DNA of 64,000 bases from Pseudomonas sp. Root562 (lineage in GTDB: Bacteria > Pseudomonadota > Gammaproteobacteria > Pseudomonadales > Pseudomonadaceae). How positions within the stretch are numbered: the first letter of the stretch is position 1; each line of letters starts with the position of its first letter. This document shows, one piece after another, positions 24,957-32,573 of the stretch. Made by a program: the position numbers and the translations under genes. Location of the stretch: the NCBI RefSeq assembly GCF_001427125.1, contig NZ_LMGK01000025.1, positions 80,595-144,594 on the forward strand. Direction: 5' to 3'. The notes beneath the pieces were generated by a model. It was not told where the DNA came from. It was given only the letters and a program-made list of their open reading frames with translations, and did no database searches.

Positions 24957-25910
24957 TCAAGTATTACGTCGATCGATAAAACTCAAGCTGCGATACAACG
25001 CCTCGATTCGTGGCAGTTCACATCCCGCCGCTTTGGCCGCGGCCAGTGGCCGGGCATAGATAGCCTGTAGCTCCAGCGGTCGCTTGTGCAGAAAATCGTG
25101 ATACATGCTCGGCCAGTAGTCAGGCATTTTCTCGGTCATCAGGAACAGGTGCTCGGCGTAACCCGCTGGCACCTCGTGACCACAGGCGATTGCGCCCTGC
25201 ACCACCTCGGCCATCAGCGCCTTGATCATTTCCCGGCTGTCGGCATCGGCCATCAAGGGTGTGGTGCTGGCCCCGAGCAACACCGACAGACCGTTGTAAG
25301 GGATATTCCAGACCAGTTTTTGCCAACGTGCCTGATGCAGGTTCGCCATGGCCTGAGAGTCGATGCCCGCGGCCTGGAACAAGCCGACACCTTCTTCGAC
25401 GATCGCAATCCGCGCCGATTCATCGGCGGGGCCGCTGTGGTAGCCGACATGCACGGCACCGAGCGCCTGATGGGTAATGACGCCCGGCCCTTCCCGATGA
25501 ACGCAGATATAGCAAAGCCCACCCAGCAGATGCAGCGAGTCAGGAAGCAGTTCGCGCAGGCTGTCTTCGACATCCAGGCCATTCTGCAACAACAGGACCT
25601 TTGCATTCGGTGCGGCGGCTTGCAGGATCGCCGGTGCCAGATCCGCGTTGCTGGTGGTCTTGGCGCCGACCAGCAACCAGTCGCACGGTGGCATGTCTTC
25701 TGCGCTCGAATAGGCCTTGACCGGATTCAATGTCAGCGCACCATGGGCTGCATGGTTCACCAGCAACCCGCGTTCGGCCACCACGGAAAACTCGCTGCGC
25801 AGCAGAAAATGCACATCGAAACCGGCTCGCGCCAGCATCACCCCGTAGAAACCACCGATTGCACCGGTTCCGATCATACCGATGGTCGGTTTCGCAACTG
25901 TCCCTATCAT
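24957..25910 (-). CDS. Putative 2-dehydropantoate 2-reductase (PanE/ApbA family)
   Basis: The protein has 317 residues. The NADP-binding motif is GMIGTGAIGGFYGVMLARAG (GxGxxG), and the ketopantoate-reductase C-terminal domain has the lysine in ARWQKLVWNIPYNGLSVLL. The family reduces 2-dehydropantoate to pantoate for coenzyme A synthesis, but pseudomonads carry several paralogues, so the role as the main PanE is not assured. Its ATG overlaps the stop of the thioredoxin-like gene (ATGA), showing translational coupling. Confidence 0.85.
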   Translation of the reverse strand: MIGTVAKPTIGMIGTGAIGGFYGVMLARAGFDVHFLLRSEFSVVAERGLLVNHAAHGALTLNPVKAYSSAEDMPPCDWLLVGAKTTSNADLAPAILQAAAPNAKVLLLQNGLDVEDSLRELLPDSLHLLGGLCYICVHREGPGVITHQALGAVHVGYHSGPADESARIAIVEEGVGLFQAAGIDSQAMANLHQARWQKLVWNIPYNGLSVLLGASTTPLMADADSREMIKALMAEVVQGAIACGHEVPAGYAEHLFLMTEKMPDYWPSMYHDFLHKRPLELQAIYARPLAAAKAAGCELPRIEALYRSLSFIDRRNT

Positions 25911-26305
25911 GGCAACTCCTCTGCTGTTCGACTCAGCGCCTGACGTATCGCCCGATTGAGTTCGGTGCCGGTCAGGCGCGAATGCAATGCCCCGAAGAAT
26001 TCACCGTCGCGTACCACGAACAGCGCCGGCAAATGAAAAACCTGATATCGCTCGACCACCCCGCCATTGTTCCCGGCATCGATCCAGCACAGGCGATCGA
26101 CTGCCAGATCGAGTGACGGCAATTGCTCGCGGGCGAAACGGCAACTGGAACAGCCGACACTGGTGAAAATCACCAGCGACACACCGTTCATCGTCAGCAG
26201 CCGTTGGTCGGCGTCGAAATCGGTCAGTTCCGATTCGACCACTATACTGGGAGAAACAATGTCAGATGGCCGACACATGGAGTCCGTGTTCATGGGACGA
26301 TTCAT
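25907..26305 (-). CDS. Thioredoxin-like protein with CSSC active site
   Basis: The protein has up to 132 residues. The thioredoxin fold shows VSLVIFTSVGCSSCRFAREQLP with active-site CSSC, a cis-Pro in FHLPALFVVRDGEFFG, and a short C-terminal helix. The start is uncertain: the ATG at 26305 has AGGA 6 nt upstream, but its first ~16 codons overlap the 5' end of the divergent PilZ-like gene, and a start nearer VVESELTDFD is equally possible. It is first in the operon with the PanE-like and nucleotidase genes. Confidence 0.7.
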   Translation of the reverse strand: MNRPMNTDSMCRPSDIVSPSIVVESELTDFDADQRLLTMNGVSLVIFTSVGCSSCRFAREQLPSLDLAVDRLCWIDAGNNGGVVERYQVFHLPALFVVRDGEFFGALHSRLTGTELNRAIRQALSRTAEELP

Positions 26306-26735
26306 TCCTCATCCTGACGATGTACCCGTGGAATTAACGTTGCTCAAACCCGAGTGTATTTCGCGACGACAGCTGCACACTATCAGCCTCGGGGGCATGG
26401 CATGCAATTATCACCGCGCGTGGCGCCACGGCACGGCGCTCGAAGTGCGCATGCCGACGCTCAATCCCGACCTGCGTTTTCCGGGCTATGTAGCCTGGTG
26501 CCTGCGACGAAAACATGGCTATCTGGTTGGCATTGCCTTCGTCGACGAACAGACGCTGTTCAGTGCCCGAATGGGTGAGCAGGTGTGCCAGATCGAGCGT
26601 TATTGCCGCCAGCACGATCCCCACAATGACCTGCAGGAAGTTCAGGCACTGGCGCTCGAGTGGGTCCAGGAACACGCCGACGAGTTCTCTCACGAAACGG
26701 TTCGCAAGGCATTTGCACAGCCTGTACTGGATTAA
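26259..26735 (+). CDS. PilZ-like domain protein
   Basis: The protein has 158 residues from ATG 26259 (GGGAG 6 nt upstream); internal ATGs at 26277 and 26292 (MGRFIPHPDDVPVEL) are alternatives. The middle resembles PilZ beta strands: VELTLLK, LHTISLGGMACNY, ALEVRMPTLN, GYVAWCLRRKHGYLVGIAF. The RxxxR c-di-GMP switch is not clear and DxSxxG is altered to TISLGG, so c-di-GMP binding is doubtful. It overlaps the divergent thioredoxin-like gene head to head. Confidence 0.65.
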   Translation: MSDGRHMESVFMGRFIPHPDDVPVELTLLKPECISRRQLHTISLGGMACNYHRAWRHGTALEVRMPTLNPDLRFPGYVAWCLRRKHGYLVGIAFVDEQTLFSARMGEQVCQIERYCRQHDPHNDLQEVQALALEWVQEHADEFSHETVRKAFAQPVLD

Positions 26736-26863
26736 AGCGCTGCCAGCCCATTGTCTAGCCACGGTGTAACGCGCTAAGGTTCGGCTCCCCGACGCGCTTA
26801 ATTTGCTGTGCTCCGCCGCGCGGGTTCGCTGGCGGCCGGCACCCGTGACCTGACGAGTAAACG

Positions 26864-27940
26864 ATGGCTGATTTACCGATCAACGACCTAAACGTCGCCT
26901 CCAACGAGACACTGATCACCCCCGATCAGCTCAAGCGCGATATTCCCCTGAGCGACGCTGCGTTGCGCACCGTGACCAAGGGCCGCGAAGTCATTCGCAA
27001 TATTCTCGATGGCACCGACCATCGCCTGTTCGTCGTCATCGGGCCTTGCTCGATCCACGACATCAAGGCAGCCCACGAATACGCCGAGCGCCTGAAGGTT
27101 CTCGCCGCAGAAGTGTCCGATACCCTGTATCTGGTCATGCGTGTGTATTTCGAGAAGCCACGCACCACCGTCGGCTGGAAAGGCTTGATCAACGATCCGT
27201 ATCTGGACGACTCGTTCAAGATCCAGGACGGGCTGCACATCGGTCGTCAACTGCTGCTGGACCTGGCCGAAATGGGCTTGCCAACCGCCACCGAAGCCCT
27301 CGATCCGATCTCCCCGCAATATCTGCAGGACCTGATCAGCTGGTCGGCCATCGGCGCGCGCACCACCGAATCGCAGACTCACCGTGAAATGGCCTCCGGC
27401 CTGTCCTCGGCTGTCGGCTTCAAGAACGGCACCGATGGCGGCCTGACCGTGGCGATCAACGCCCTGCAATCGGTTTCCAGCCCGCACCGCTTCCTGGGGA
27501 TCAACCAGGAAGGTGGCGTGTCGATCGTGACCACCAAGGGCAACGCCTACGGTCACGTCGTGCTGCGCGGCGGCAACGGCAAGCCTAACTACGACTCGGT
27601 CAGCGTCGCTCTGTGCGAGCAAGCGCTGAACAAAGCGAAGATCAAGCCGAACATCATGGTCGATTGCAGCCACGCCAACTCCAACAAGGATCCGGCCCTG
27701 CAACCGCTGGTGATGGAGAACGTCGCCAACCAGATCCTCGAAGGCAACCAGTCGATCATCGGCCTGATGGTCGAAAGCCACCTGAACTGGGGTTGCCAGG
27801 CTATCCCGAAAGACCTCGCCGACCTGCAATACGGTGTGTCGATCACCGATGCCTGCATCGACTGGACAGCGACCGAAAACACCTTGCGCAGCATGCATGC
27901 CAAGCTCAAGGACGTGCTGCCGAAACGCAAACGCACCTGA
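26864..27940 (+). CDS. Class I DAHP synthase (AroF/G/H type)
   Basis: The protein has 358 residues of the class I-alpha family. Motifs are VVIGPCSIHD, MRVYFEKPRTTVGWKGLINDP (seen as EKPRTTVGWKGLI), SAIGARTTESQTHREMASGL, GFKNGTDG, VDCSHANSNKD and VESHLNWGCQ. It makes DAHP from PEP and erythrose-4-phosphate. Which aromatic amino acid inhibits it cannot be settled here. A bidirectional terminator follows at once. It is the second DAHP synthase in the window, unrelated in class to the one at 11108-12454. Confidence 0.95.
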   Translation: MADLPINDLNVASNETLITPDQLKRDIPLSDAALRTVTKGREVIRNILDGTDHRLFVVIGPCSIHDIKAAHEYAERLKVLAAEVSDTLYLVMRVYFEKPRTTVGWKGLINDPYLDDSFKIQDGLHIGRQLLLDLAEMGLPTATEALDPISPQYLQDLISWSAIGARTTESQTHREMASGLSSAVGFKNGTDGGLTVAINALQSVSSPHRFLGINQEGGVSIVTTKGNAYGHVVLRGGNGKPNYDSVSVALCEQALNKAKIKPNIMVDCSHANSNKDPALQPLVMENVANQILEGNQSIIGLMVESHLNWGCQAIPKDLADLQYGVSITDACIDWTATENTLRSMHAKLKDVLPKRKRT

Positions 27941-27958
27941 TCGCCATTTGCGGCAGAC

Positions 27959-27992
27959 AAAAAAACGCCGGGCTGAACCCGGCGTTTTTTTA
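27959..27992. terminator. Bidirectional terminator, class I DAHP synthase and GNAT genes
   Basis: ACGCCGGG / CCCGGCGT stem with loop CTGAA, A-run before and T-run after. It serves both convergent genes. Confidence 0.9.
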
Positions 27993-28012
27993 TGCATTCG
28001 TTTTGTTGAAGG

Positions 28013-28300
28013 TCACTGGCTCAGCTTGGCCGCATGCCGCTGGTGACGCTCCATGTAGCGTTCGACGTAGGAACACGACGGGATAACCGTGTAGCCCATC
28101 TCTTCGGCGTACTGCAACGCCTGCTCGGTCAGTGCCGCTGCAATACCCCGACCACGCAGTGCGTTAGGCACGAACGTGCGATAGATATCCAGGGTCTGTT
28201 TCCCCAGATCCATATAAGTCAGGTAGGCACGATGACCGTCCACATTGGTCTCGAACTGATGACCAGCCTGGTCATGGTGGATGGACAACGCCTCGCTCAT
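28013..28300 (-). CDS. GNAT-fold N-acetyltransferase (NATD1/YjdJ-like)
   Basis: The protein has 95 residues from the ATG at 28300, with GGAG 5-6 nt upstream. It is the short acetyltransferase type: HRAYLTYMDL, then VPNALRGRGIAAALTEQAL (acetyl-CoA loop RGRGIA) and a closing VIPSCSYVERYMERH. The substrate is unknown for most members. It is convergent with the class I DAHP synthase gene. Confidence 0.9.
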   Translation of the reverse strand: MSEALSIHHDQAGHQFETNVDGHRAYLTYMDLGKQTLDIYRTFVPNALRGRGIAAALTEQALQYAEEMGYTVIPSCSYVERYMERHQRHAAKLSQ

Positions 28301-28622
28301 CACTACTCCTCGCGGGTCTTGGATTCCGACCCCTACCTTACCGATGTTTTTCCGGCGAAGGAACATCTACGCCACCCCGTGCCTGAATGGACACCGAGAA
28401 GAGCTACACCGATCTCGCGCAACCGAGCACGTACAAATAGTAGGCACCATTGGCAGAAATGCTCAAGGTACGCTCGTCATCATGCAGGTTGGCAGGTGCC
28501 GCTCCGGGTCACGCAGGACGGGCTCGACCGAAGATCACCAAGGTCGCAAGCCTGAACATTGCCGGATATTGAGACTTAAGACGAGCGCCCGTTGTTAAAG
28601 TCACCTGAATAAGGAGAAAGAT
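28301..28622. other. Intergenic sequence with no recognised feature
   Basis: About 320 bp between the GNAT gene and the oprI upstream relic. It is of lower GC than the surrounding genes toward its end. I see no ORF with family resemblance, no RNA gene and no REP. Confidence 0.5.
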
Positions 28623-28829
28623 ATTGAGAGGCGCCACGCAGAATTCGAACAAAAGTGTAGACAGTCCATCTAGCCAGACTTTAGCCAAGACTGGAAAAAG
28701 AGCCTCGAACCTCGGGAACTTTTCTTCGCCGGCTCGCTCAGCTCGGGCCTTCTAGCTGGATATTTTTTATACAGCGCAGTTAAAAGTTGCTCGAAAAAGA
28801 ATCAACGCCTACAATTTTTTAGGCTTCTT
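28623..28829 (+). pseudogene. Possible relic of a small membrane-protein gene upstream of oprI
   Basis: AAGGAG at 28611-28616 is followed, 6 nt later, by an ATT codon at 28623 that opens a frame reading ERRHAEFEQKCRQSI. It is interrupted by TAG at 28671-28673, then continues PDFSQDWKKSLEPRELFFAG and SLSSGLLAGYFLYSAVKS, a convincing glycine-rich transmembrane helix with a basic end. A mutated start plus a nonsense codon suggests a decayed gene. Alternatively, the match to a membrane helix is chance. The family is not recognised. Confidence 0.3.
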
Positions 28830-28841
28830 GCGTCACGTCAG

Positions 28842-28871
28842 TTTTACTTACTACAACTTATGGGTAGTATG
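28842..28871 (+). promoter_or_regulatory. Candidate oprI promoter
   Basis: TTTACT (about 28843-28848) and TAGTAT (28866-28871) are separated by about 16-17 bp, preceded by A/T-rich sequence. The predicted start gives a leader of about 60 nt before the oprI ATG. OprI is one of the most abundant proteins, so a strong promoter is expected; the boxes are read by eye. Confidence 0.35.
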
Positions 28872-28937
28872 TACGCCGGCTATTTCCTCACTCTGAGGAG
28901 ACAGCTACTTAATAGAAAGTCCTTGAAGGGGAACACG

Positions 28938-29189
28938 ATGAACAACGTTCTGAAATTCTCTGCTCTGGCTCTGGCCGCAGTTCTGGCTACCGGTTGCAGC
29001 AGCGCATCGAAAGAAACCGAAGCACGTCTGACCGCTACTGAAGACGCAGCTGCTCGCTCCCAGGCTCGTGCAGACGAAGCTTACCGTAAAGCTGATGAAG
29101 CTCTGGCTGCTGCTCAAAAAGCACAACAGACTGCTGACGAAGCTAACGAGCGTGCTCTGCGCATGCTGGAAAAAGCTAGCCGCAAGTAA
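28938..29189 (+). CDS. oprI: Major outer-membrane lipoprotein OprI (Lpp-like)
   Basis: The protein has 83 residues. The signal peptide ends in the lipobox LATGC (lipidated Cys20). The mature part is an alanine-rich heptad coiled coil (TEARLTATEDAAARSQARAD segment, then DEALAAAQKAQQTADEANE) ending in SRK. The terminal Lys is the expected attachment point to peptidoglycan. The ATG at 28938 follows AAGGGGAA. The open frame upstream has no start. It is divergent by orientation from, but adjacent to, an L,D-transpeptidase that could make this linkage. Confidence 0.97.
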   Translation: MNNVLKFSALALAAVLATGCSSASKETEARLTATEDAAARSQARADEAYRKADEALAAAQKAQQTADEANERALRMLEKASRK

Positions 29190-29210
29190 TAGTCCTTCGG
29201 GATTGTTATC

Positions 29211-29242
29211 AAGCCGACCCATTTTTGGGTCGGCTTTTTTAT
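29211..29242 (+). terminator. Intrinsic terminator of oprI
   Basis: AAGCCGACCC / GGGTCGGCTT stem with loop ATTTTT, then a T-run, 22 bp after the oprI stop. Confidence 0.92.
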
Positions 29243-29264
29243 TGCCCGGCTTTTGATGCAGGCA

Positions 29265-29301
29265 TAAAAAAACCCGTCGATGCGAGCAACATCGACGGGC
29301 T
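29265..29301 (-). terminator. Intrinsic terminator of the L,D-transpeptidase gene
   Basis: On the minus strand, GCCCGTCGATGTT / GCATCGACGGG forms a stem followed by seven T, just past the stop of the gene at 29313. Confidence 0.88.
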
Positions 29302-29312
29302 CCTTTCAAGCA

Positions 29313-30284
29313 TTACTGCAGCGGGTCGAGGGGTGCGCTCGATACCATCGGAGCGGCCGTGCTCGGTACGCCGATTTCCACCGGCAGACCATCTTCGGCT
29401 GCCACTACATCACGTACCACATCCCAATTCATGCGCAGATTATTGGTGATGTCTTCACGCTTGAGCATCGCATTGATCACAGCCGTGTGCTTGTCGACCA
29501 CCGACGGATTGCCCTTGTCGTCCAGTGGTGTGTGCGCTTCCAGGTAAACCTTGCCGCCACTCACGCCGAACTTGTAGGAGTCGTTGATGATCCGCACCGA
29601 CGTCCCGACTGGCACCATGCCGGCCATTTCCAGCACGTTGTTGTTGAACATGCGGAAGCAGCCGTGGCTGGTGCGCATGCCGATGCCGAATTTCTTGTTC
29701 GAACCGTGGATCAGGTAGCCCGGGGTGCCCAGGGTGAACTTGAACGGCCCCAGCGGGTTGTCCGGGCCGGCCGGCACCACATTCGGCAACGGGTCGCCGT
29801 CGGCGGCGTGCTCGGCCTTGATCGATGCTGGAGGCGTCCAGGTCGGGTTTGGCGTCTTGGCGATGATGCTGGTGTGGGCAATCGGCGAGCCCCAGCCTTC
29901 ACGACCGATTCCCAGCGGGAAGGTGTAGACCACGTTCCGGCCTTTCGGGAAGTAGTAGAGGCGGTACTCGGCGAGGTTGATGACGATGCCTTCACGCGGC
30001 CCCGGCGGCAGAATGAAGCGGGTCGGCAGCACGATTTCGGTGCCGGCGCCCGGCAGCCATGGGTCCACGCCCGGGTTGGCCGCGACCATTTCCGTGTAGC
30101 CCAGGTCGTAGGTGGTGCCAAGGTCGGCGAAGGTATCTTCGTATTTGGCCTTGATCACTTGCACCTGGCCGACGATGTCTTCCCCAGGCGGTGGTAGTGG
30201 CAGCTCCAATGCTGCGACGGGGCCCGCTACACAGAGAGCGGCAAGTGTCAGGCAGCGGGTGACGGCAGGAAAGCGCGGCAACAT
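29313..30284 (-). CDS. Exported L,D-transpeptidase (ErfK/YbiS family) with LysM-like domain
   Basis: The protein has 323 residues from the ATG at 30284 (AAGGA 8 nt upstream; ATG at 30302 lacks a site). A signal peptide (ending GPVAALE) is followed by a LysM-like segment (DTFADLGTTYDLGYTEMVAAN) and a YkuD catalytic domain with HGSNKKFGIGMRTSHGCFRM (catalytic Cys, His). It cross-links peptidoglycan or attaches lipoprotein to it in the periplasm. Its position opposite oprI, also the case in P. aeruginosa as I recall, makes OprI anchoring a plausible role. Confidence 0.92.
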   Translation of the reverse strand: MLPRFPAVTRCLTLAALCVAGPVAALELPLPPPGEDIVGQVQVIKAKYEDTFADLGTTYDLGYTEMVAANPGVDPWLPGAGTEIVLPTRFILPPGPREGIVINLAEYRLYYFPKGRNVVYTFPLGIGREGWGSPIAHTSIIAKTPNPTWTPPASIKAEHAADGDPLPNVVPAGPDNPLGPFKFTLGTPGYLIHGSNKKFGIGMRTSHGCFRMFNNNVLEMAGMVPVGTSVRIINDSYKFGVSGGKVYLEAHTPLDDKGNPSVVDKHTAVINAMLKREDITNNLRMNWDVVRDVVAAEDGLPVEIGVPSTAAPMVSSAPLDPLQ

Positions 30285-30573
30285 CCGGAAAATCCTTCGC
30301 ATGATCAACAGAGGGTATAAGAACGCGATTGTACACCGCTGTCTGTTATTTCGGGGAGGTTGCCTGATTGCTGGCGATGGTCTCAACGATGATGTGCCCT
30401 GTCGGGATGAAAGTGGAGTCTGGACGTTTTTGCGAGCAGGCTGGCTCCTACAGTTGGATTGGCGGCAGTTGGTAGAGATTGGTCGGCTGTGAGGCCCCCA
30501 TCGCTGGCAAGCCAGCTCCCACAGGGTCTTGTGGTACTCACATCAAAAAGCAACAGCACAACGCCACACAAGC
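30285..30573. repeat. Intergenic stretch with REP pair (30431-30525)
   Basis: After the transpeptidase gene start there is no gene. Inverted REP halves TGCGAGCAGGCTGGCTCCTA (30431) and CATCGCTGGCAAGCCAGCTC (30499), of different subfamilies, occupy the middle. Confidence 0.65.
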
Positions 30574-30923
30574 GCCGTTGCTTTTAACCACTCTAGGTCG
30601 AGCGTTAGCTCGCCTGCCGTTGCTTTTAACCACTCCAGGCCGAGCGTTAGCTCGCCTGCCGCTTTTGATTCACCCGCCCCCTCGGCAGGCTGAGTGGAGG
30701 CGTTCATCCTGGGGGTGGGCGCGCAGCGCCGTGCGGCGTAGCCGCACACATCGAGAGGAGGTCGTCGCGAAGCAGACCGGAGGCGATGCCCCCGGATGAA
30801 TGCCGGAGTTTTTGGTTACTTTTTTTAGGCGTTTGTAAAAAAAGTGACTCGCCGTAAGGGCGAAACCCTAAGCCGCCGTTACCGCAGAAATGGATATGTA
30901 CACCGTCAAGACGCGATGTCAGA
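30574..30923. repeat. Pseudomonas intergenic repeat block with 42-bp tandem repeat
   Basis: Two 42-bp units (30574-30615, 30616-30657), each beginning GCCGTTGCTTTTAACCACTC and ending GCGTTAGCTCGCCT, are followed by a partial third. A conserved-looking block follows: GCGTTCATCCTGGGGGTGGG, inverted GTGCGGCGTAGCCGCAC (30740 region), GATGAATGCCGGAGTTTTTG, and AAAGTGACTCGCCGTAAGGG. I recognise this arrangement as a multicopy non-coding element of fluorescens-group genomes, from memory. It reaches the 3' end of the next gene. Confidence 0.6.
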
Positions 30924-31217
30924 TCAAAGCTCAAACCGCAACTCAGGCCAGATCGGCGAAGTCCCGCGTTTTTGCGATTCGAGAATGGCGCGGCACAGCG
31001 AACACAGGCGCTGATCCTGGAACACCCGACGATCAACACTCGACCAACGAGGCTGCGCCGGCAACAGGCTGCCGCACAAGGTCCGGTCCGCCGAGCCGCC
31101 CAACTCCAGTTGCCGTGTCACAAGATGTACCCGTACTTCCTGGCAGGCGAACAGATCCAGCTGTTCGTCAGGCTCGATCAGTTGATAGGCAAATAGTGAC
31201 CAGGCAGGACGCGGCAT
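30924..31217 (-). CDS. Hypothetical protein with C-terminal CxxC
   Basis: The protein has 97 residues from the ATG at 31217 (GGAG 6 nt upstream). No family is recognised. It has an LFAYQLIEPDEQLDLFACQE start and a cysteine-rich end with CGSLL and RLCSLCRAIL, which could bind a metal or be redox active. The C-terminal ~12 residues run into the multicopy intergenic repeat block. It is downstream of tesA on the same strand (56 bp). Confidence 0.65.
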   Translation of the reverse strand: MPRPAWSLFAYQLIEPDEQLDLFACQEVRVHLVTRQLELGGSADRTLCGSLLPAQPRWSSVDRRVFQDQRLCSLCRAILESQKRGTSPIWPELRFEL

Positions 31218-31273
31218 CGGGGGCTCCAAATCGGGGGCGCCACCTTAGCCGAAAGCCTGCCGCTAGAAAAGTG

Positions 31274-31879
31274 TCATAACAGCGGTTTTAGGGTAGGCCA
31301 GACATTTTCCAGCAACTTGTCCTGAGCCCCGGCCGCCGGGTGTATGCCATCGGCCTGCATCAGGTCGGGATGACCGCCCACGCCTTCGAGAAAAAACGGC
31401 ACCAGCGGGATTTTCTTCTCGTCGGCCAGGTTGCTGTAGACATCAGCGAAAGCCTTGGTGTAACGCGCGCCATAATTGGGTGGCAACTGCATGCCGAGCA
31501 ACAGCACCTTGGCACCGCTGGCGCGGGAGCTGTCGATCATCGAAGCAAGATTTTGTTGCAATTGTGTTGGGAGCAGTCCACGCAGTCCGTCATTGCCGCC
31601 CAATTCGAGGATCACCAACTCCGGCTTATGCTCTGCAAGCAGCGCCGGCAGCCGCGCCTGGCCACCGGCACTGGTGTCGCCGCTGATGGACGCATTGACC
31701 ACTTTATCGTCAAAACCTTCGCGCTTGAGCCGCTGCTCAAGCAACGACACCCACCCCAGCCGGGTATCCAGCCCGAAACCGGCGCTGATACTATCGCCAA
31801 CGATCAGGACAGTACCCGCCGCTGCGTTCTGGGCCATGCACATCAAGGCCAGGCCAGCACTCAAAAACCACACACGCAT
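31274..31879 (-). CDS. tesA: Multifunctional acyl-CoA thioesterase I/lysophospholipase/arylesterase TesA
   Basis: The protein has 201 residues, identical in length to P. aeruginosa TesA. A signal peptide (ending NAAAG) is followed by an SGNH hydrolase: nucleophile in VGDSISAG, Gly in SISGDTSAGG, Asn in LGGNDGLRG, and Asp-His in DGIHPAAGA. It hydrolyses acyl esters and thioesters in the periplasm. Its start codon is only 10 bp from the start of the divergent ybbA, the arrangement known from E. coli tesA-ybbAP. Confidence 0.95.
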   Translation of the reverse strand: MRVWFLSAGLALMCMAQNAAAGTVLIVGDSISAGFGLDTRLGWVSLLEQRLKREGFDDKVVNASISGDTSAGGQARLPALLAEHKPELVILELGGNDGLRGLLPTQLQQNLASMIDSSRASGAKVLLLGMQLPPNYGARYTKAFADVYSNLADEKKIPLVPFFLEGVGGHPDLMQADGIHPAAGAQDKLLENVWPTLKPLL

Positions 31880-31889
31880 CGGATTCTCC

Positions 31890-32573
31890 ATGGGCGCAAG
31901 CATACTCACCGCGAAGAACCTCAGCAAAGTGGTTCCCAGCGCGGAAGGTGAACTGACTATCCTGCACGAACTCAGCCTGGAACTGAACAAGGGCGACAGC
32001 CTGGCCATCGTTGGCGCGTCCGGTTCCGGCAAATCCACCCTTCTGGGCCTGCTCGCCGGCCTCGACCTGCCGAGCAGCGGCGAAGTCACACTCGCCGGCC
32101 AAGGCCTGAGCAATCTGGATGAAGACCAGCGCGCACGAATTCGCGCCGAGCATGTCGGTTTTGTTTTTCAGTCCTTCCAGTTGCTCGACAGCCTCAATGC
32201 CCTGGAAAACGTCATGCTGCCGCTGGAACTCGATGGCCGCAAGGACGCCCGTGGCCGCGCCACCGAGCTGCTGCAACGGGTCGGCCTGGGCCAACGCCTG
32301 ACCCACTCGCCCCGCCAGCTCTCCGGCGGCGAACAGCAGCGCGTGGCAATTGCCCGGGCGTTTGCCGCCGAGCCCGATGTGCTCTTCGCCGACGAGCCAA
32401 CCGGCAATCTCGACAGCCACACTGGTGAGCGCATCAGCGATCTGTTGTTCGAACTCAACAAGGAACGCGGCACGACGCTGGTGCTGGTGACCCACGATGA
32501 ACGCCTGGCACATCGCTGCCGGCGCCTGATCCGTCTTGAAGCCGGCCTGCTGGTCGCCCCTCTGGAGCCTTGA
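31890..32573 (+). CDS. ABC transporter ATP-binding protein YbbA
   Basis: The protein has 227 residues of the MacB/LolD-type ATPase group. Walker A is GASGSGKST, the Q-loop FQSFQLLDSLNALENV, the signature LSGGEQQRVAIARA, Walker B VLFADEPTGNLD, and the H-loop VTHD. It powers the permease encoded next; its stop TGA overlaps that ATG by one base. The start at 31890 lies just 10 bp from tesA. In E. coli, YbbAP is linked to export of hydrophobic compounds or lipids, but the substrate is uncertain. Confidence 0.92.
   Translation: MGASILTAKNLSKVVPSAEGELTILHELSLELNKGDSLAIVGASGSGKSTLLGLLAGLDLPSSGEVTLAGQGLSNLDEDQRARIRAEHVGFVFQSFQLLDSLNALENVMLPLELDGRKDARGRATELLQRVGLGQRLTHSPRQLSGGEQQRVAIARAFAAEPDVLFADEPTGNLDSHTGERISDLLFELNKERGTTLVLVTHDERLAHRCRRLIRLEAGLLVAPLEP

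Noticed and set aside
28624..28755. 43-codon frame with TTG start 7 nt after AAGGAG
   Set aside because: The spacing is good, but the peptide is a low-complexity Ser/Lys/Arg string; the overlapping frame with a membrane helix is the better, still weak, candidate.
30574..30657. CRISPR-like spacing of tandem units
   Set aside because: The two units are adjacent 42-bp tandem copies without variable spacers, so this is not a CRISPR array.
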